Part shown: positions 1 through 7,652 of the stretch, one piece after another
How positions within the stretch are numbered: the stretch's first letter is position 1
How the letters are laid out: each line of letters begins with the position of its first letter
Source: Hohaiivirga grylli
GTDB taxonomy: Bacteria; Pseudomonadota; Alphaproteobacteria; Rhizobiales; Beijerinckiaceae
Assembly (NCBI RefSeq): GCF_039655745.1
Contig: NZ_JBBYXI010000002.1
Coordinates: 744,001 to 808,000, forward strand
DNA: 64,000 nt
Direction of reading: 5' to 3'
Translations under genes and position numbers: made by a program
The notes under the pieces: model-generated
Seen by the model: the letters and a program-made list of their open reading frames with translations, nothing else
Told to the model about the DNA's origin: nothing
Database searches by the model: none

Positions 1-506
1 AAGCGCAGATGTAGAGGTTTATCAAGCTTTACGCCCTTACCGACACGAATAACGACACCGTCAGCCATCAGGGCACTGTTAAGCTGGTAAAGCGGATTAT
101 CATTCACCTTAACCAATGAACCTAATTCTTTCAGAATTGGGTTCTTGCTCTGAAGTGCATCAGCCATCGCCAGAACTTGAACACCAGCAACAGAACAGCC
201 TGTTGAAAAATGGCCATCAACCAGCGTGATACAATCCGCATTAAGCTTGGAGAAGAAGTGAGCACCTTCCTCTGCAGCCTTGACATCACTTGCCTGCGGA
301 ATGGGGGCCATAGCACCAACTTCGCTCCAGAATGAGCGGACATCAGTGTATTTGAACTCTTCAACCCGCTTGTTCGGCAAGCCTTTTGCAGCGAACTTAT
401 CAAAGGCAGACTGGCGCATCTCGGTCAGACCCGGCAAATTCGCCTTGCTATTATTAAAGTGCTCGGCGAGCTTCTGCTCACCTGCACTTTTCAATGCAGT
501 TGTCAT
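1..506 (-). CDS. sufD: Fe-S cluster assembly protein SufD (partial, N-terminal part)
   Basis: SufD is a scaffold partner in the cytoplasmic SufBCD complex that assembles Fe-S clusters. Reading the minus strand from 506 gives an open frame to the window edge, about 168 residues. It contains the N-terminal SufD hallmark GLPNKRVEEFKYTDVR around residues 40-55, followed by the beginning of the beta-helix region. I chose the ATG at 506 rather than the in-frame ATG at 515, because the AAGGA ribosome site overlapping the end of sufC is well spaced only for 506. The gene starts a few bases after the sufC stop, so translation is probably coupled. The C-terminal two thirds lie outside the window. Family assignment is secure from the motif and the neighbours. 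Confidence 0.93.
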   Translation of the reverse strand, partial: MTTALKSAGEQKLAEHFNNSKANLPGLTEMRQSAFDKFAAKGLPNKRVEEFKYTDVRSFWSEVGAMAPIPQASDVKAAEEGAHFFSKLNADCITLVDGHFSTGCSVAGVQVLAMADALQSKNPILKELGSLVKVNDNPLYQLNSALMADGVVIRVGKGVKLDKPLHLR

Positions 507-518
507 ATCAGCCATCCT

Positions 519-1271
519 TTAAGCAAGTTCAGCTGAACGGTAATCAGCATAACCATTGGCTTCCAGTTCGAGAGCCAGCTCTTTACCACCTGTCTTCACA
601 ATCCGGCCATTGGACATGACGTGGACCGTATCTGGAACAATGTGGTTCAGCAGGCGCTGATAGTGGGTAATGATAAGGAAGCTGCGATCAAGTGAACGAA
701 GAGCATTAACGCCTTCAGACACGATACGGAGCGCATCGATATCGAGACCGGAATCTGTCTCATCAAGAATGCAGAAGCTCGGCTGCAGAAGTGCCATCTG
801 GAGAATTTCCATGCGCTTCTTCTCACCGCCAGAAAAACCGACATTCAGTGCACGCTTCATCATTTCCTTAGAAATTTCAAGCTTCTCTGCAGCTGCGTTC
901 ACCTGCTTAATGAAGTCTGGTGTCGAGAGTTCCGGCTCACCACGGGTCTTGCGCTGGGCATTCATGGCAGCCTTAAGAAAGGTCATTGTACCAACGCCCG
1001 GGATTTCCAGCGGATACTGGAAAGCAAGGAAGACGCCGGCTGCTGCACGCTCAGATGCTTCCATCTCAAGAATGTTTTCGCCATTCAGAAGAATTTCGCC
1101 ATCCAGAACTTCGTAATCTTCATTACCGGCAATCACATAGGAAAGCGTCGACTTTCCAGAACCATTCGGGCCCATGATGGCAGCGACTTCACCCTTGGCA
1201 ACTTTCAGGTTCAGGCCATTGATGATCTGCTTATCTTCGATGGAAACGACCAGATTTTTAATCTCAAGCAT
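519..1271 (-). CDS. sufC: Fe-S cluster assembly ATPase SufC
   Basis: SufC is the ABC-type ATPase of the SufBCD scaffold; ATP hydrolysis drives the conformational change that permits cluster assembly on SufB-SufD. The 250-residue product shows a Walker A motif (GPNGSGKST, about residues 34-42), the family-typical signature SGGEKKRMEILQ near residue 148, and a Walker B segment ending in ILDETDSGLD. The length and the Suf-specific ETDSGLD sequence separate it from transporter ATPases. It lies between sufB (70-base gap) and sufD (a few bases), all on the minus strand, so this is one operon. Nothing is missing or unusual. Confidence 0.97.
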   Translation of the reverse strand: MLEIKNLVVSIEDKQIINGLNLKVAKGEVAAIMGPNGSGKSTLSYVIAGNEDYEVLDGEILLNGENILEMEASERAAAGVFLAFQYPLEIPGVGTMTFLKAAMNAQRKTRGEPELSTPDFIKQVNAAAEKLEISKEMMKRALNVGFSGGEKKRMEILQMALLQPSFCILDETDSGLDIDALRIVSEGVNALRSLDRSFLIITHYQRLLNHIVPDTVHVMSNGRIVKTGGKELALELEANGYADYRSAELA

Positions 1272-1340
1272 TACTATAATCCATAATTTGCCCGCTATCG
1301 GGCGCGTGTAGTTGTAACTCGGGAAATCTATTGGCTGTCC

Positions 1341-2813
1341 TCAGCCAACCGAACCTTCGAGCGAAATGGAAATGAGCTTCTGAGCCTCAACCGCGAACTC
1401 CATCGGGAGCTGCTGCAGGACCTCTTTCACAAAGCCATTGACGATTAGTGCAATTGCCTCTTCTTCAGAGAGGCCACGCTGCATGCAGTAGAACATCTGA
1501 TCTTCAGAGATCTTTGAGGTTGTTGCCTCATGTTCAAAAATGGCTGTTGAATTGCGGCTCTCAATATAAGGCACTGTATGCGCACCACACCGGTTACCAA
1601 CGAGAAGAGAGTCACAGTTGGTAAAGTTACGGGCGTTTGTTGCCTTACGGTGAGCTGAGACCAGACCACGATAGGTGTTCTGCGAACGACCAGCCGAAAT
1701 CCCCTTGGAGATGATCTTGCTGGTTGTATTCTTGCCCAGATGGACCATCTTGGTACCGGAATCGACCTGCTGCATCCCGTTGGAGATCGCGATTGAGTAG
1801 AACTCACCAACCGAATTTTCACCACGCAAGATACAGGATGGGTATTTCCATGTAATGGAAGAGCCGGTTTCAACCTGTGTCCATGAAATCTTCGAGTTCT
1901 TGCCACGGCAGTCACCGCGTTTTGTCACGAAATTATAGACACCACCCTTACCTTCAGCATCACCAGGATACCAGTTCTGAACGGTCGAATATTTGATTTC
2001 AGCATCATCAAGCGCAACAAGCTCAACAACAGCTGCATGTAACTGGTTCTCATCACGCTGAGGCGCTGTACATCCCTCAAGATAAGAAACGTAGGAGCCC
2101 TTATCTGCAATGATCAGTGTACGCTCGAACTGTCCTGTGTTCTTCTCGTTGATACGGAAATACGTTGACAGTTCCATTGGGCAGCGAACTCCCGGCGGAA
2201 TATATACGAATGAACCATCCGTAAATACGGCACTGTTCAGTGTTGCGAAGAAGTTATCAGACTGCGGAACAACTGTTCCAAGATACTGGCGAACCAGTTC
2301 AGGATGCTCACGCATAGCCTCGGAGATTGAGCAGAAGATAACACCAGCTTTGGCAAGTTCTGCCTTAAAGGTTGTCACAACTGATACAGAATCGAAGACG
2401 GCATCAACCGCAACGCGGTTTTTAGGCTCAATGCCAGCAAGAATTTCCTGCTCGCGGAGCGGAATGCCAAGCTTTTCGTATGTCTTCAGAATTTCCGGAT
2501 CAACCTCATCAAGAGATTTTGGAGCCGGATTATTCTTTGGAGCCGCATAATAATAAATATCGTTATATTTAACAGGCTCATAGTCAACACGCGCCCAGGT
2601 TGGCTCGGTCATTGTCAGCCAACGACGATAGGCTTCAAGGCGCCATTCAAGCATCCATTCAGGCTCACCCTTCCGTTCTGAAATAAAACGGATGACTTCC
2701 TCTGAAAGACCCTTAGGGGCCTTCTCCATCTCGACCTCAGTCTCGAAGCCATACTTGTACTGATCGACGTCAATCGATCGTACCTGATCAATTGTTTCCT
2801 GCACTGCAGGCAT
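1341..2813 (-). CDS. sufB: Fe-S cluster assembly scaffold SufB
   Basis: SufB accepts sulfur from the desulfurase and is the main scaffold for Fe-S cluster formation in the SufBC2D complex. The 490-residue protein is full length for the family. The core carries the conserved SufB stretches YIPPGVRCPMELSTYFRIN and the C-terminal region with NCDSLLVGNRCGAHTVPYIE and EHEATTSKISEDQ. Cysteines in the C-terminal beta-helix (NCDSLL, NRCGAH) fit cluster or sulfur handling known for the family. The start at 2813 gives the usual N-terminus MPAVQETIDQV. It is the second gene of the minus-strand suf operon, 74 bases after the desulfurase. Confidence 0.97.
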   Translation of the reverse strand: MPAVQETIDQVRSIDVDQYKYGFETEVEMEKAPKGLSEEVIRFISERKGEPEWMLEWRLEAYRRWLTMTEPTWARVDYEPVKYNDIYYYAAPKNNPAPKSLDEVDPEILKTYEKLGIPLREQEILAGIEPKNRVAVDAVFDSVSVVTTFKAELAKAGVIFCSISEAMREHPELVRQYLGTVVPQSDNFFATLNSAVFTDGSFVYIPPGVRCPMELSTYFRINEKNTGQFERTLIIADKGSYVSYLEGCTAPQRDENQLHAAVVELVALDDAEIKYSTVQNWYPGDAEGKGGVYNFVTKRGDCRGKNSKISWTQVETGSSITWKYPSCILRGENSVGEFYSIAISNGMQQVDSGTKMVHLGKNTTSKIISKGISAGRSQNTYRGLVSAHRKATNARNFTNCDSLLVGNRCGAHTVPYIESRNSTAIFEHEATTSKISEDQMFYCMQRGLSEEEAIALIVNGFVKEVLQQLPMEFAVEAQKLISISLEGSVG

Positions 2814-2887
2814 TGCACTCTCCTACCTCCCCGGTTTCAAGGACCGAAGATTTAAGCTATGGCGTCACTCCTCAGCATACGCTGAGC

Positions 2888-4045
2888 CTATCGCCCCGTA
2901 TATAGGCTTTTGAGTACCTTTTCGAAGGCTTGCAAAAAAGAAATGCAATCCTCCTCCGAACTACTCCAGCCCAAACTAACACGAATAGCTCCCTCAGAAA
3001 GAGAGCGATCCATTCCCATGGCATCAAGAACATGGGATCTCTTGACCTTGCCTGATGAACAGGCAGAGCCTGAAGACACAGCAATACCCGCCAGATCAAA
3101 GGCAATAAGTAGTGTCTCTGCACGCTGATTCGGCAGAGCGATACTTAATGTATTGCAAAGTCTATCAACTGGTTGACCAATGATAACGGTATCTGGCGCC
3201 AATTCCAGAATACCTTTCTCGAGTTGAGAGCGAAGACTTAACAGTCGTGTCTGCTCATCAGATAATGTATCCAGAGCTTCCTGCGCAGCGGCGCCGAAAC
3301 CGGCAATTGCCGCAATATTCTCGGTTCCGGAGCGAATTCCACGCTCTTGCCCACCACCGCGGATCAGGGCACCACCAAGATCAGTTGCGGCAGAGCGCAG
3401 TACAATAGCACCAACACCTTTAGGGCCACCGATTTTATGGGCTGATAATGTCAGGACATCAGCTTCAAGTTCTGCAAGATCAATCAGCATACGCCCGGCA
3501 GCCTGAACGGCATCAACATGCAGAATGCCGCCATGCTCATGAACTGTACGTGCAATTTCCTGTACAGGTTGAATAACACCCGTTTCATTATTTGCCATAT
3601 GGATTGAGACAATGGCCCGCCCATCAATATTTTTCAGCAAATCTGATAAAGCGGATTTGACAACGATACCATTTTCATCGACAGGCAGAATCTTCACATT
3701 CTCAGCGGCAAACCTGTGTCCCTGAAGAACTGACGGGTGTTCTGTCGCACCCAGAATAAGACATGAAGCAGGGTGCTCCTTTGATGAAAGGCGCAAGGTT
3801 GGTGAGAGAGCGGCATTATTCGCCTCTGTTCCACCACTTGTGAAATAGACATTCCGTGCACGGCCTCCAACCAGATTGGCAACCTGCTCACGTGCCTTCT
3901 CCAGCACAGCACGGGCGGTACGGCCTTCTGTGTGAACCGAAGATGCATTCCCGGGCAATGACATAGCGTGAATCATCGCATCAATAGCCACTGGCCTGAT
4001 GAGAGATGTCGCATTATGATCGAGATAGATACGCCGATCTGCCAT
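2888..4045 (-). CDS. Cysteine desulfurase, IscS/NifS type, of the suf operon
   Basis: This PLP-dependent enzyme takes sulfur from L-cysteine as a persulfide for Fe-S assembly. Its 385 residues include the PLP lysine in SAHKIGGPKG (Lys204) and a catalytic cysteine in SGSACSSGKVKRSH (Cys329). The cysteine sits in an extended loop as in IscS/NifS (group I), not in the group II context of classical SufS. In Hyphomicrobiales the suf operon commonly begins with such a NifS-like gene and carries a separate SufS further downstream; that second gene would be beyond the window edge. It is the first gene of the minus-strand operon, and an Irr-box-like palindrome lies 136 bases upstream of its start. The exact symbol is left open. 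Confidence 0.93.
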   Translation of the reverse strand: MADRRIYLDHNATSLIRPVAIDAMIHAMSLPGNASSVHTEGRTARAVLEKAREQVANLVGGRARNVYFTSGGTEANNAALSPTLRLSSKEHPASCLILGATEHPSVLQGHRFAAENVKILPVDENGIVVKSALSDLLKNIDGRAIVSIHMANNETGVIQPVQEIARTVHEHGGILHVDAVQAAGRMLIDLAELEADVLTLSAHKIGGPKGVGAIVLRSAATDLGGALIRGGGQERGIRSGTENIAAIAGFGAAAQEALDTLSDEQTRLLSLRSQLEKGILELAPDTVIIGQPVDRLCNTLSIALPNQRAETLLIAFDLAGIAVSSGSACSSGKVKRSHVLDAMGMDRSLSEGAIRVSLGWSSSEEDCISFLQAFEKVLKSLYTGR

Positions 4046-4149
4046 TTAACTCTTAAATTCCTTAACCTTAAGCATAAAGTGCACGAAAACCTTGCATTTG
4101 CCCCCCGCAACTGTGCTAAAGCTATTTCAGCACCGTAGCAAGATCAGAA

Positions 4150-4166
4150 GCATTTATAGTAAATGC
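4150..4166 (-). promoter_or_regulatory. Perfect palindrome over a candidate -10 of the suf operon
   Basis: The sequence is a perfect 7-base inverted repeat, GCATTTA and TAAATGC, separated by three bases. On the minus strand it contains TATAAA (4158-4153), a fair -10 hexamer for the desulfurase-sufBCD operon about 105 bases before the start codon. The -35 region expected at about 4176-4181 (ACAGTG on the minus strand) is poor, as is common for regulated promoters. Whether the palindrome is an operator or a by-product of the AT-rich -10 cannot be decided from sequence. Confidence 0.35.
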
Positions 4167-4180
4167 CACTGAAGGCACTG

Positions 4181-4195
4181 TTAGAATTATTCTAA
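4181..4195 (-). promoter_or_regulatory. Irr-box-like (ICE) palindrome upstream of the suf operon
   Basis: The sequence reads TTAGAA-TTA-TTCTAA, a perfect 6-base inverted repeat with a 3-base centre. This matches the form of the iron-control element bound by Irr in Rhizobiales, as I recall it from published regulon reconstructions in which the suf operon is an Irr target. It lies 136 bases before the desulfurase start and just upstream of the candidate -35 position. Binding by Irr is inferred; irr itself is not in this window. Confidence 0.6.
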
Positions 4196-4318
4196 AAACG
4201 CTCAATGATCAAGCAAAAGGTGAAGAAAAAATTCTGAAGAGTCCTGATACTCGCCACTTATTTCTGTTCTGAGACCAACCAGTCTTGAGCATTAAACGTT
4301 AAATGAGGTTTGTCGTAC

Positions 4319-4993
4319 ATGCCTGAGGTTATCTTTACCGGGCCAGCCGGCCGCATTGAAGGCCGCTATCAACCTGCTAAGCAAAAGGGTGCACCTATTG
4401 CAATTATCCTGCATCCGCACCCACAATTCGGCGGCACGATGAACAACCAGATTGTTTACAATCTGTTTTATGATTTCGTCAGCCGTGGTTTCTCTGTCCT
4501 TCGCTTCAACTTCCGCGGTGTTGGCAGAAGTCAGGGAACATTTGATCACGGCCAAGGCGAACTTTCAGATGCTGCAGCAGCTCTAGACTGGGCCCAGACA
4601 GTCAACCCGGATGCCCGGGCCTGCTGGATTGCCGGCGTTTCATTCGGTTCATGGATTGGTATGCAGCTTCTGATGCGTCGCCCGGAAGTTGAAGGCTTCA
4701 TCTCAATTGCTGCCATGGCAAACCGCTATGACTTCTCCTTCCTTGCTCCCTGCCCGTCTTCTGGCCTGTTCGTTCATGGCTCGGAAGATCGCGTTGCACC
4801 TGTGAAAGATGTCATCAGTGTTATTGAAAAAGTCAAAACCCAAAAGGGTGTCATCATCGAACATGCTGTTGTCGAAGGTGCCAACCACTTCTTCGATGGA
4901 AAAGTGGATGAACTGATCTCAACCGTCGACACTTATCTCGATACGCGCCTCGGCCCGCTCAAAATCATGGAAAAACCAGATTTCGAAGATTGA
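4319..4993 (+). CDS. Alpha/beta hydrolase, small cytoplasmic serine hydrolase (COG2945-like)
   Basis: This is a single-domain alpha/beta hydrolase of 224 residues. The N-terminus MPEVIFTGPAGRIEGRY and the stretch ILHPHPQFGGTMNN are characteristic of a family conserved in alphaproteobacteria. The nucleophile elbow is GVSFGSW (about residues 104-110) and a late histidine occurs in EGANHFF, giving a plausible Ser-Asp-His triad. The substrate is unknown. I chose the ATG at 4319, not the TTG nine bases upstream, because the family start is MPEV and GAGG at 4305-4308 is correctly spaced for it. It is monocistronic and ends at a strong terminator. Confidence 0.88.
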   Translation: MPEVIFTGPAGRIEGRYQPAKQKGAPIAIILHPHPQFGGTMNNQIVYNLFYDFVSRGFSVLRFNFRGVGRSQGTFDHGQGELSDAAAALDWAQTVNPDARACWIAGVSFGSWIGMQLLMRRPEVEGFISIAAMANRYDFSFLAPCPSSGLFVHGSEDRVAPVKDVISVIEKVKTQKGVIIEHAVVEGANHFFDGKVDELISTVDTYLDTRLGPLKIMEKPDFED

Positions 4994-5010
4994 GACGAAT
5001 AATCATATTG

Positions 5011-5039
5011 AAAAACCGGCCAGATAGGCCGGTTTTTTA
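5011..5039. terminator. Bidirectional intrinsic terminator between hydrolase and anmK
   Basis: A perfect stem AAACCGGCC/GGCCGGTTT encloses a 5-base loop. It is flanked by a run of A on the left and T on the right, so it can terminate the plus-strand hydrolase and the converging minus-strand anmK. Confidence 0.88.
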
Positions 5040-5044
5040 TTTCA

Positions 5045-6157
5045 TCATGCAGCTAAAGGCTTTGCAACAATCCCGCCAGTCATAGGCATCGGCACACCCG
5101 TTGTCGTGGGAAAGCTTAAAGGTAAGTTCCGCAGGCTACGGGCTGCCAGAAAGGCAAACGCCTGTGCTTCCATGAAGGTTGAAGACCAGCCGAACTCATC
5201 GGCAATCTTAACGTCTATTCCGGAAAGTTCAGCCAGCTGGCGCCGAATTTCAAGGTTCTGCGCACCACCACCACTTATAATCCAGCATGTTGGCCGGAAG
5301 TTTGCATAATCAAGAGCACGAAGAATAGAACGCACCGTGAAAGCTGTCAGGGTTGCAGCTCCATCAGCCAGCGGCAGATGCTCAACGATGTCATAGGTAA
5401 ACCAGTTCCGATCAAGTGACTTTGGCGGCTTTTGCATAAAGAACGGATGAGACAAGAGTTTTTCCATCAGCTCTTCATCAATAGCGCCACAAGCTGCCAG
5501 GTTACCATCAACATCAAATGCCAGACCGGCCTTTTCATTAACCCAGTCATCGATCAGCGCATTACCCGGGCCGGTATCAAAAGAAGATACCTCACCCTGC
5601 GCATCAATCAGGGTAATATTGGCAACACCACCGATATTGACGATGGCAACCGGCTTTTCGAGATCAGATGCCTCAACCAGAGCGCGATGAAAGACCGGAA
5701 CAAGGGGAGCCCCCTGACCTCCTGCGGCAACATCCTGCGCCCTGAAGTCATAGACAACCGGCATGGCAAGTGCGGTTGCAAGAGCCGCACCATTACCAAT
5801 CTGAACGGTGAGCTGATTCTCAGGACGATGCAGAACAGTCTGTCCATGAAAGCCAATTGCATCAATATCAGAAGCTTTAAGGTTATGAGCAGTCATGAAA
5901 GCACGAACAGCTCTTTCATGACTTTGTGTAACAACAGCCTCAGCATCAGCCAGAACTCCCGGCCGATCATCACGGGTAGAGATTCTTTCAGCATCCTTTA
6001 AGGCAGATCTCAAAACATCACGCTCAGATCCGTCATAAGCGTAAAAGGCAGATGGGCCGAAATAAGTAATTTTCTCACCATCTGTCTGAATGAGCGCAAC
6101 ATCAATTCCATCCAGTGATGTTCCAGACATAAGCCCTATTGTTGTCAAGGCGCCCAT
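5045..6157 (-). CDS. anmK: Anhydro-N-acetylmuramic acid kinase
   Basis: AnmK phosphorylates and opens 1,6-anhydro-MurNAc from cell-wall turnover to MurNAc-6-phosphate in peptidoglycan recycling. The 370-residue product starts with the family signature GLMSGTSLDGIDVAL (residues 8-22), continues with GFHGQTVLHRPE and VVYDFRAQDVAAGGQGAPLVP, and ends with ISGGGAQN, all typical of the ASKHA-fold kinase. The length is normal. It is divergent from tyrS with a 192-base spacer and converges on the alpha/beta hydrolase at a shared terminator. No murQ etherase gene was seen in the window. Confidence 0.95.
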   Translation of the reverse strand: MGALTTIGLMSGTSLDGIDVALIQTDGEKITYFGPSAFYAYDGSERDVLRSALKDAERISTRDDRPGVLADAEAVVTQSHERAVRAFMTAHNLKASDIDAIGFHGQTVLHRPENQLTVQIGNGAALATALAMPVVYDFRAQDVAAGGQGAPLVPVFHRALVEASDLEKPVAIVNIGGVANITLIDAQGEVSSFDTGPGNALIDDWVNEKAGLAFDVDGNLAACGAIDEELMEKLLSHPFFMQKPPKSLDRNWFTYDIVEHLPLADGAATLTAFTVRSILRALDYANFRPTCWIISGGGAQNLEIRRQLAELSGIDVKIADEFGWSSTFMEAQAFAFLAARSLRNLPLSFPTTTGVPMPMTGGIVAKPLAA

Positions 6158-6349
6158 TTTTACGTTTCTCCGTGCACTTTTCTGCTAAAGATGTTACACG
6201 GTTAGCAGATACTTCGATAATTTTTCATAAAGCATCTTTCGCTGATAACATGTGCAAGACGCCTATGGAACTGGTCTGAAGCTACACTCCCGGGCAGAAG
6301 TTGCCTAATTCTAATAATTATCAAACCTAGAAAGCCAGAGCAGAGAGCT

Positions 6350-7612
6350 ATGAGTTCGCCAAAATCAGATTTTCTCCGAACCTTAACGGAACGTGGTTTC
6401 ATCCATCAGACATCAGATCTGGAGGGAATAGACGCTGCCGCCAAGGAAGGGCGTCTGACGACCTATGTCGGTTATGACTGCACAGGACCATCGCTTCATA
6501 TTGGCCACCTGCTCTCCATCATGATGCTGCACTGGCTTCAGAAAACAGAGGCGGGCAAACCTGTTGCCCTGATGGGTGGCGGTACAACACGTATTGGTGA
6601 CCCTTCAGGCCGCGATACAACGCGCCAGATTCTGACACCGGAAAAGATCGAAGAAAACAAATCCACCATCAGAATTGCATTTGATCGGTTCATCAATTTT
6701 GGCCCCGGAAAATTCGATGCTGAAATGGCTGACAATGCTGATTGGCTACCAAAGCTCAATTATATTGATTTTCTTCGTGACATCGGTCGTCACTTCTCAG
6801 TCAACCGCATGCTCAGCTTTGACAGCGTGAAGCTGCGCCTTGACCGTGATCAGGAACTCTCCTTCCTTGAATTCAACTATATGCTTCTGCAGGCATACGA
6901 CTTCGTTGAACTGAACCGCCGCTATGGCTGCATCATGCAGATGGGCGGTTCTGACCAATGGGGCAATATCATCAATGGTATTGATCTTGGCCGTCGGCTT
7001 GGTACACCACAGCTTTATGCGTTGACCTGCCCGCTTATGACAACAGCATCAGGGGCCAAGATGGGCAAGACAGCCTCTGGCGCAGTCTGGCTTAATGCAG
7101 ACCTTCTATCCCCTTATGATTACTGGCAGTTCTGGCGCAATACGGAAGATGCCGACGTTTCCCGCTTCCTGAAACTCTTCACTTTCCTGCCTATGGATGA
7201 GATTGAACGCCTCTCCAAACTCGAAGGTGCAGAAATTAATGATGCCAAGAAGATTCTGGCAACAGAAGCTGCCGCTATTCTCCATGGCCGAGAAGCTGCT
7301 GAACTTGCGGCAGAAACAGCCCGTAAAACGTTCGAGCAAGGCGCTTTGGCAGAAACACTTCCAACAGTTGAAATCTCTACAGCACTCATTGAGGCTGGCC
7401 TTGGTGTTCTGACAGCTTTCGGTCCTGAATATGCCAAACTCGTTCCCTCAACCAGTGAGGCTCGTCGCCAGATCAAGAGTGGCGGCCTGCGTGTCAATGA
7501 TCAGGTTGTCACCGATGAACGCGGCGTACTGCGCCAAAGTGATCTGACAAGCGAAGGCGTTATAAAACTTTCCTTCGGGAAAAAACGCCACGTCCTGTTA
7601 CGGCCTGTTTAA
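6350..7612 (+). CDS. tyrS: Tyrosyl-tRNA synthetase
   Basis: TyrRS charges tRNA-Tyr in the cytoplasm. The 420-residue protein has the class I signatures HIGH (residues 50-53, in SLHIGHLLSIM) and KMGKT (residues 237-241, the KMSKS loop). The tyrosine-binding segment is YMLLQAYDFVELNRRYGCIMQMGGSDQWGN in part, and the C-terminal S4-like RNA-binding domain ends in RRQIKSGGLRVND. It belongs to the bacterial TyrS-1 type. It is monocistronic on the plus strand with a terminator 11 bases after its stop. Confidence 0.97.
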   Translation: MSSPKSDFLRTLTERGFIHQTSDLEGIDAAAKEGRLTTYVGYDCTGPSLHIGHLLSIMMLHWLQKTEAGKPVALMGGGTTRIGDPSGRDTTRQILTPEKIEENKSTIRIAFDRFINFGPGKFDAEMADNADWLPKLNYIDFLRDIGRHFSVNRMLSFDSVKLRLDRDQELSFLEFNYMLLQAYDFVELNRRYGCIMQMGGSDQWGNIINGIDLGRRLGTPQLYALTCPLMTTASGAKMGKTASGAVWLNADLLSPYDYWQFWRNTEDADVSRFLKLFTFLPMDEIERLSKLEGAEINDAKKILATEAAAILHGREAAELAAETARKTFEQGALAETLPTVEISTALIEAGLGVLTAFGPEYAKLVPSTSEARRQIKSGGLRVNDQVVTDERGVLRQSDLTSEGVIKLSFGKKRHVLLRPV

Positions 7613-7622
7613 GGCAAACACG

Positions 7623-7651
7623 AAAAAGCCCCGAGAAACCGGGGCTTTTTT
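7623..7651. terminator. Bidirectional intrinsic terminator between tyrS and the AsmA-like gene
   Basis: The stem AAAAGCCCCG/CGGGGCTTTT encloses a 6-base loop and is followed by T on the plus strand and, read on the minus strand, by TTTTT. It can serve both converging genes. Confidence 0.88.
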
Positions 7652-7652
7652 A

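Larger units (their letters stand above)
4046..4318. other. Divergent intergenic region, suf operon / alpha-beta hydrolase
   Basis: This 273-base spacer separates the minus-strand suf operon from the plus-strand hydrolase. It holds the Irr-like box (4181-4195) and the palindrome at 4150-4166, described separately. A ribosome site GAGG (4305-4308) serves the hydrolase start at 4319. No additional open frame with coding character was seen. Confidence 0.6.
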
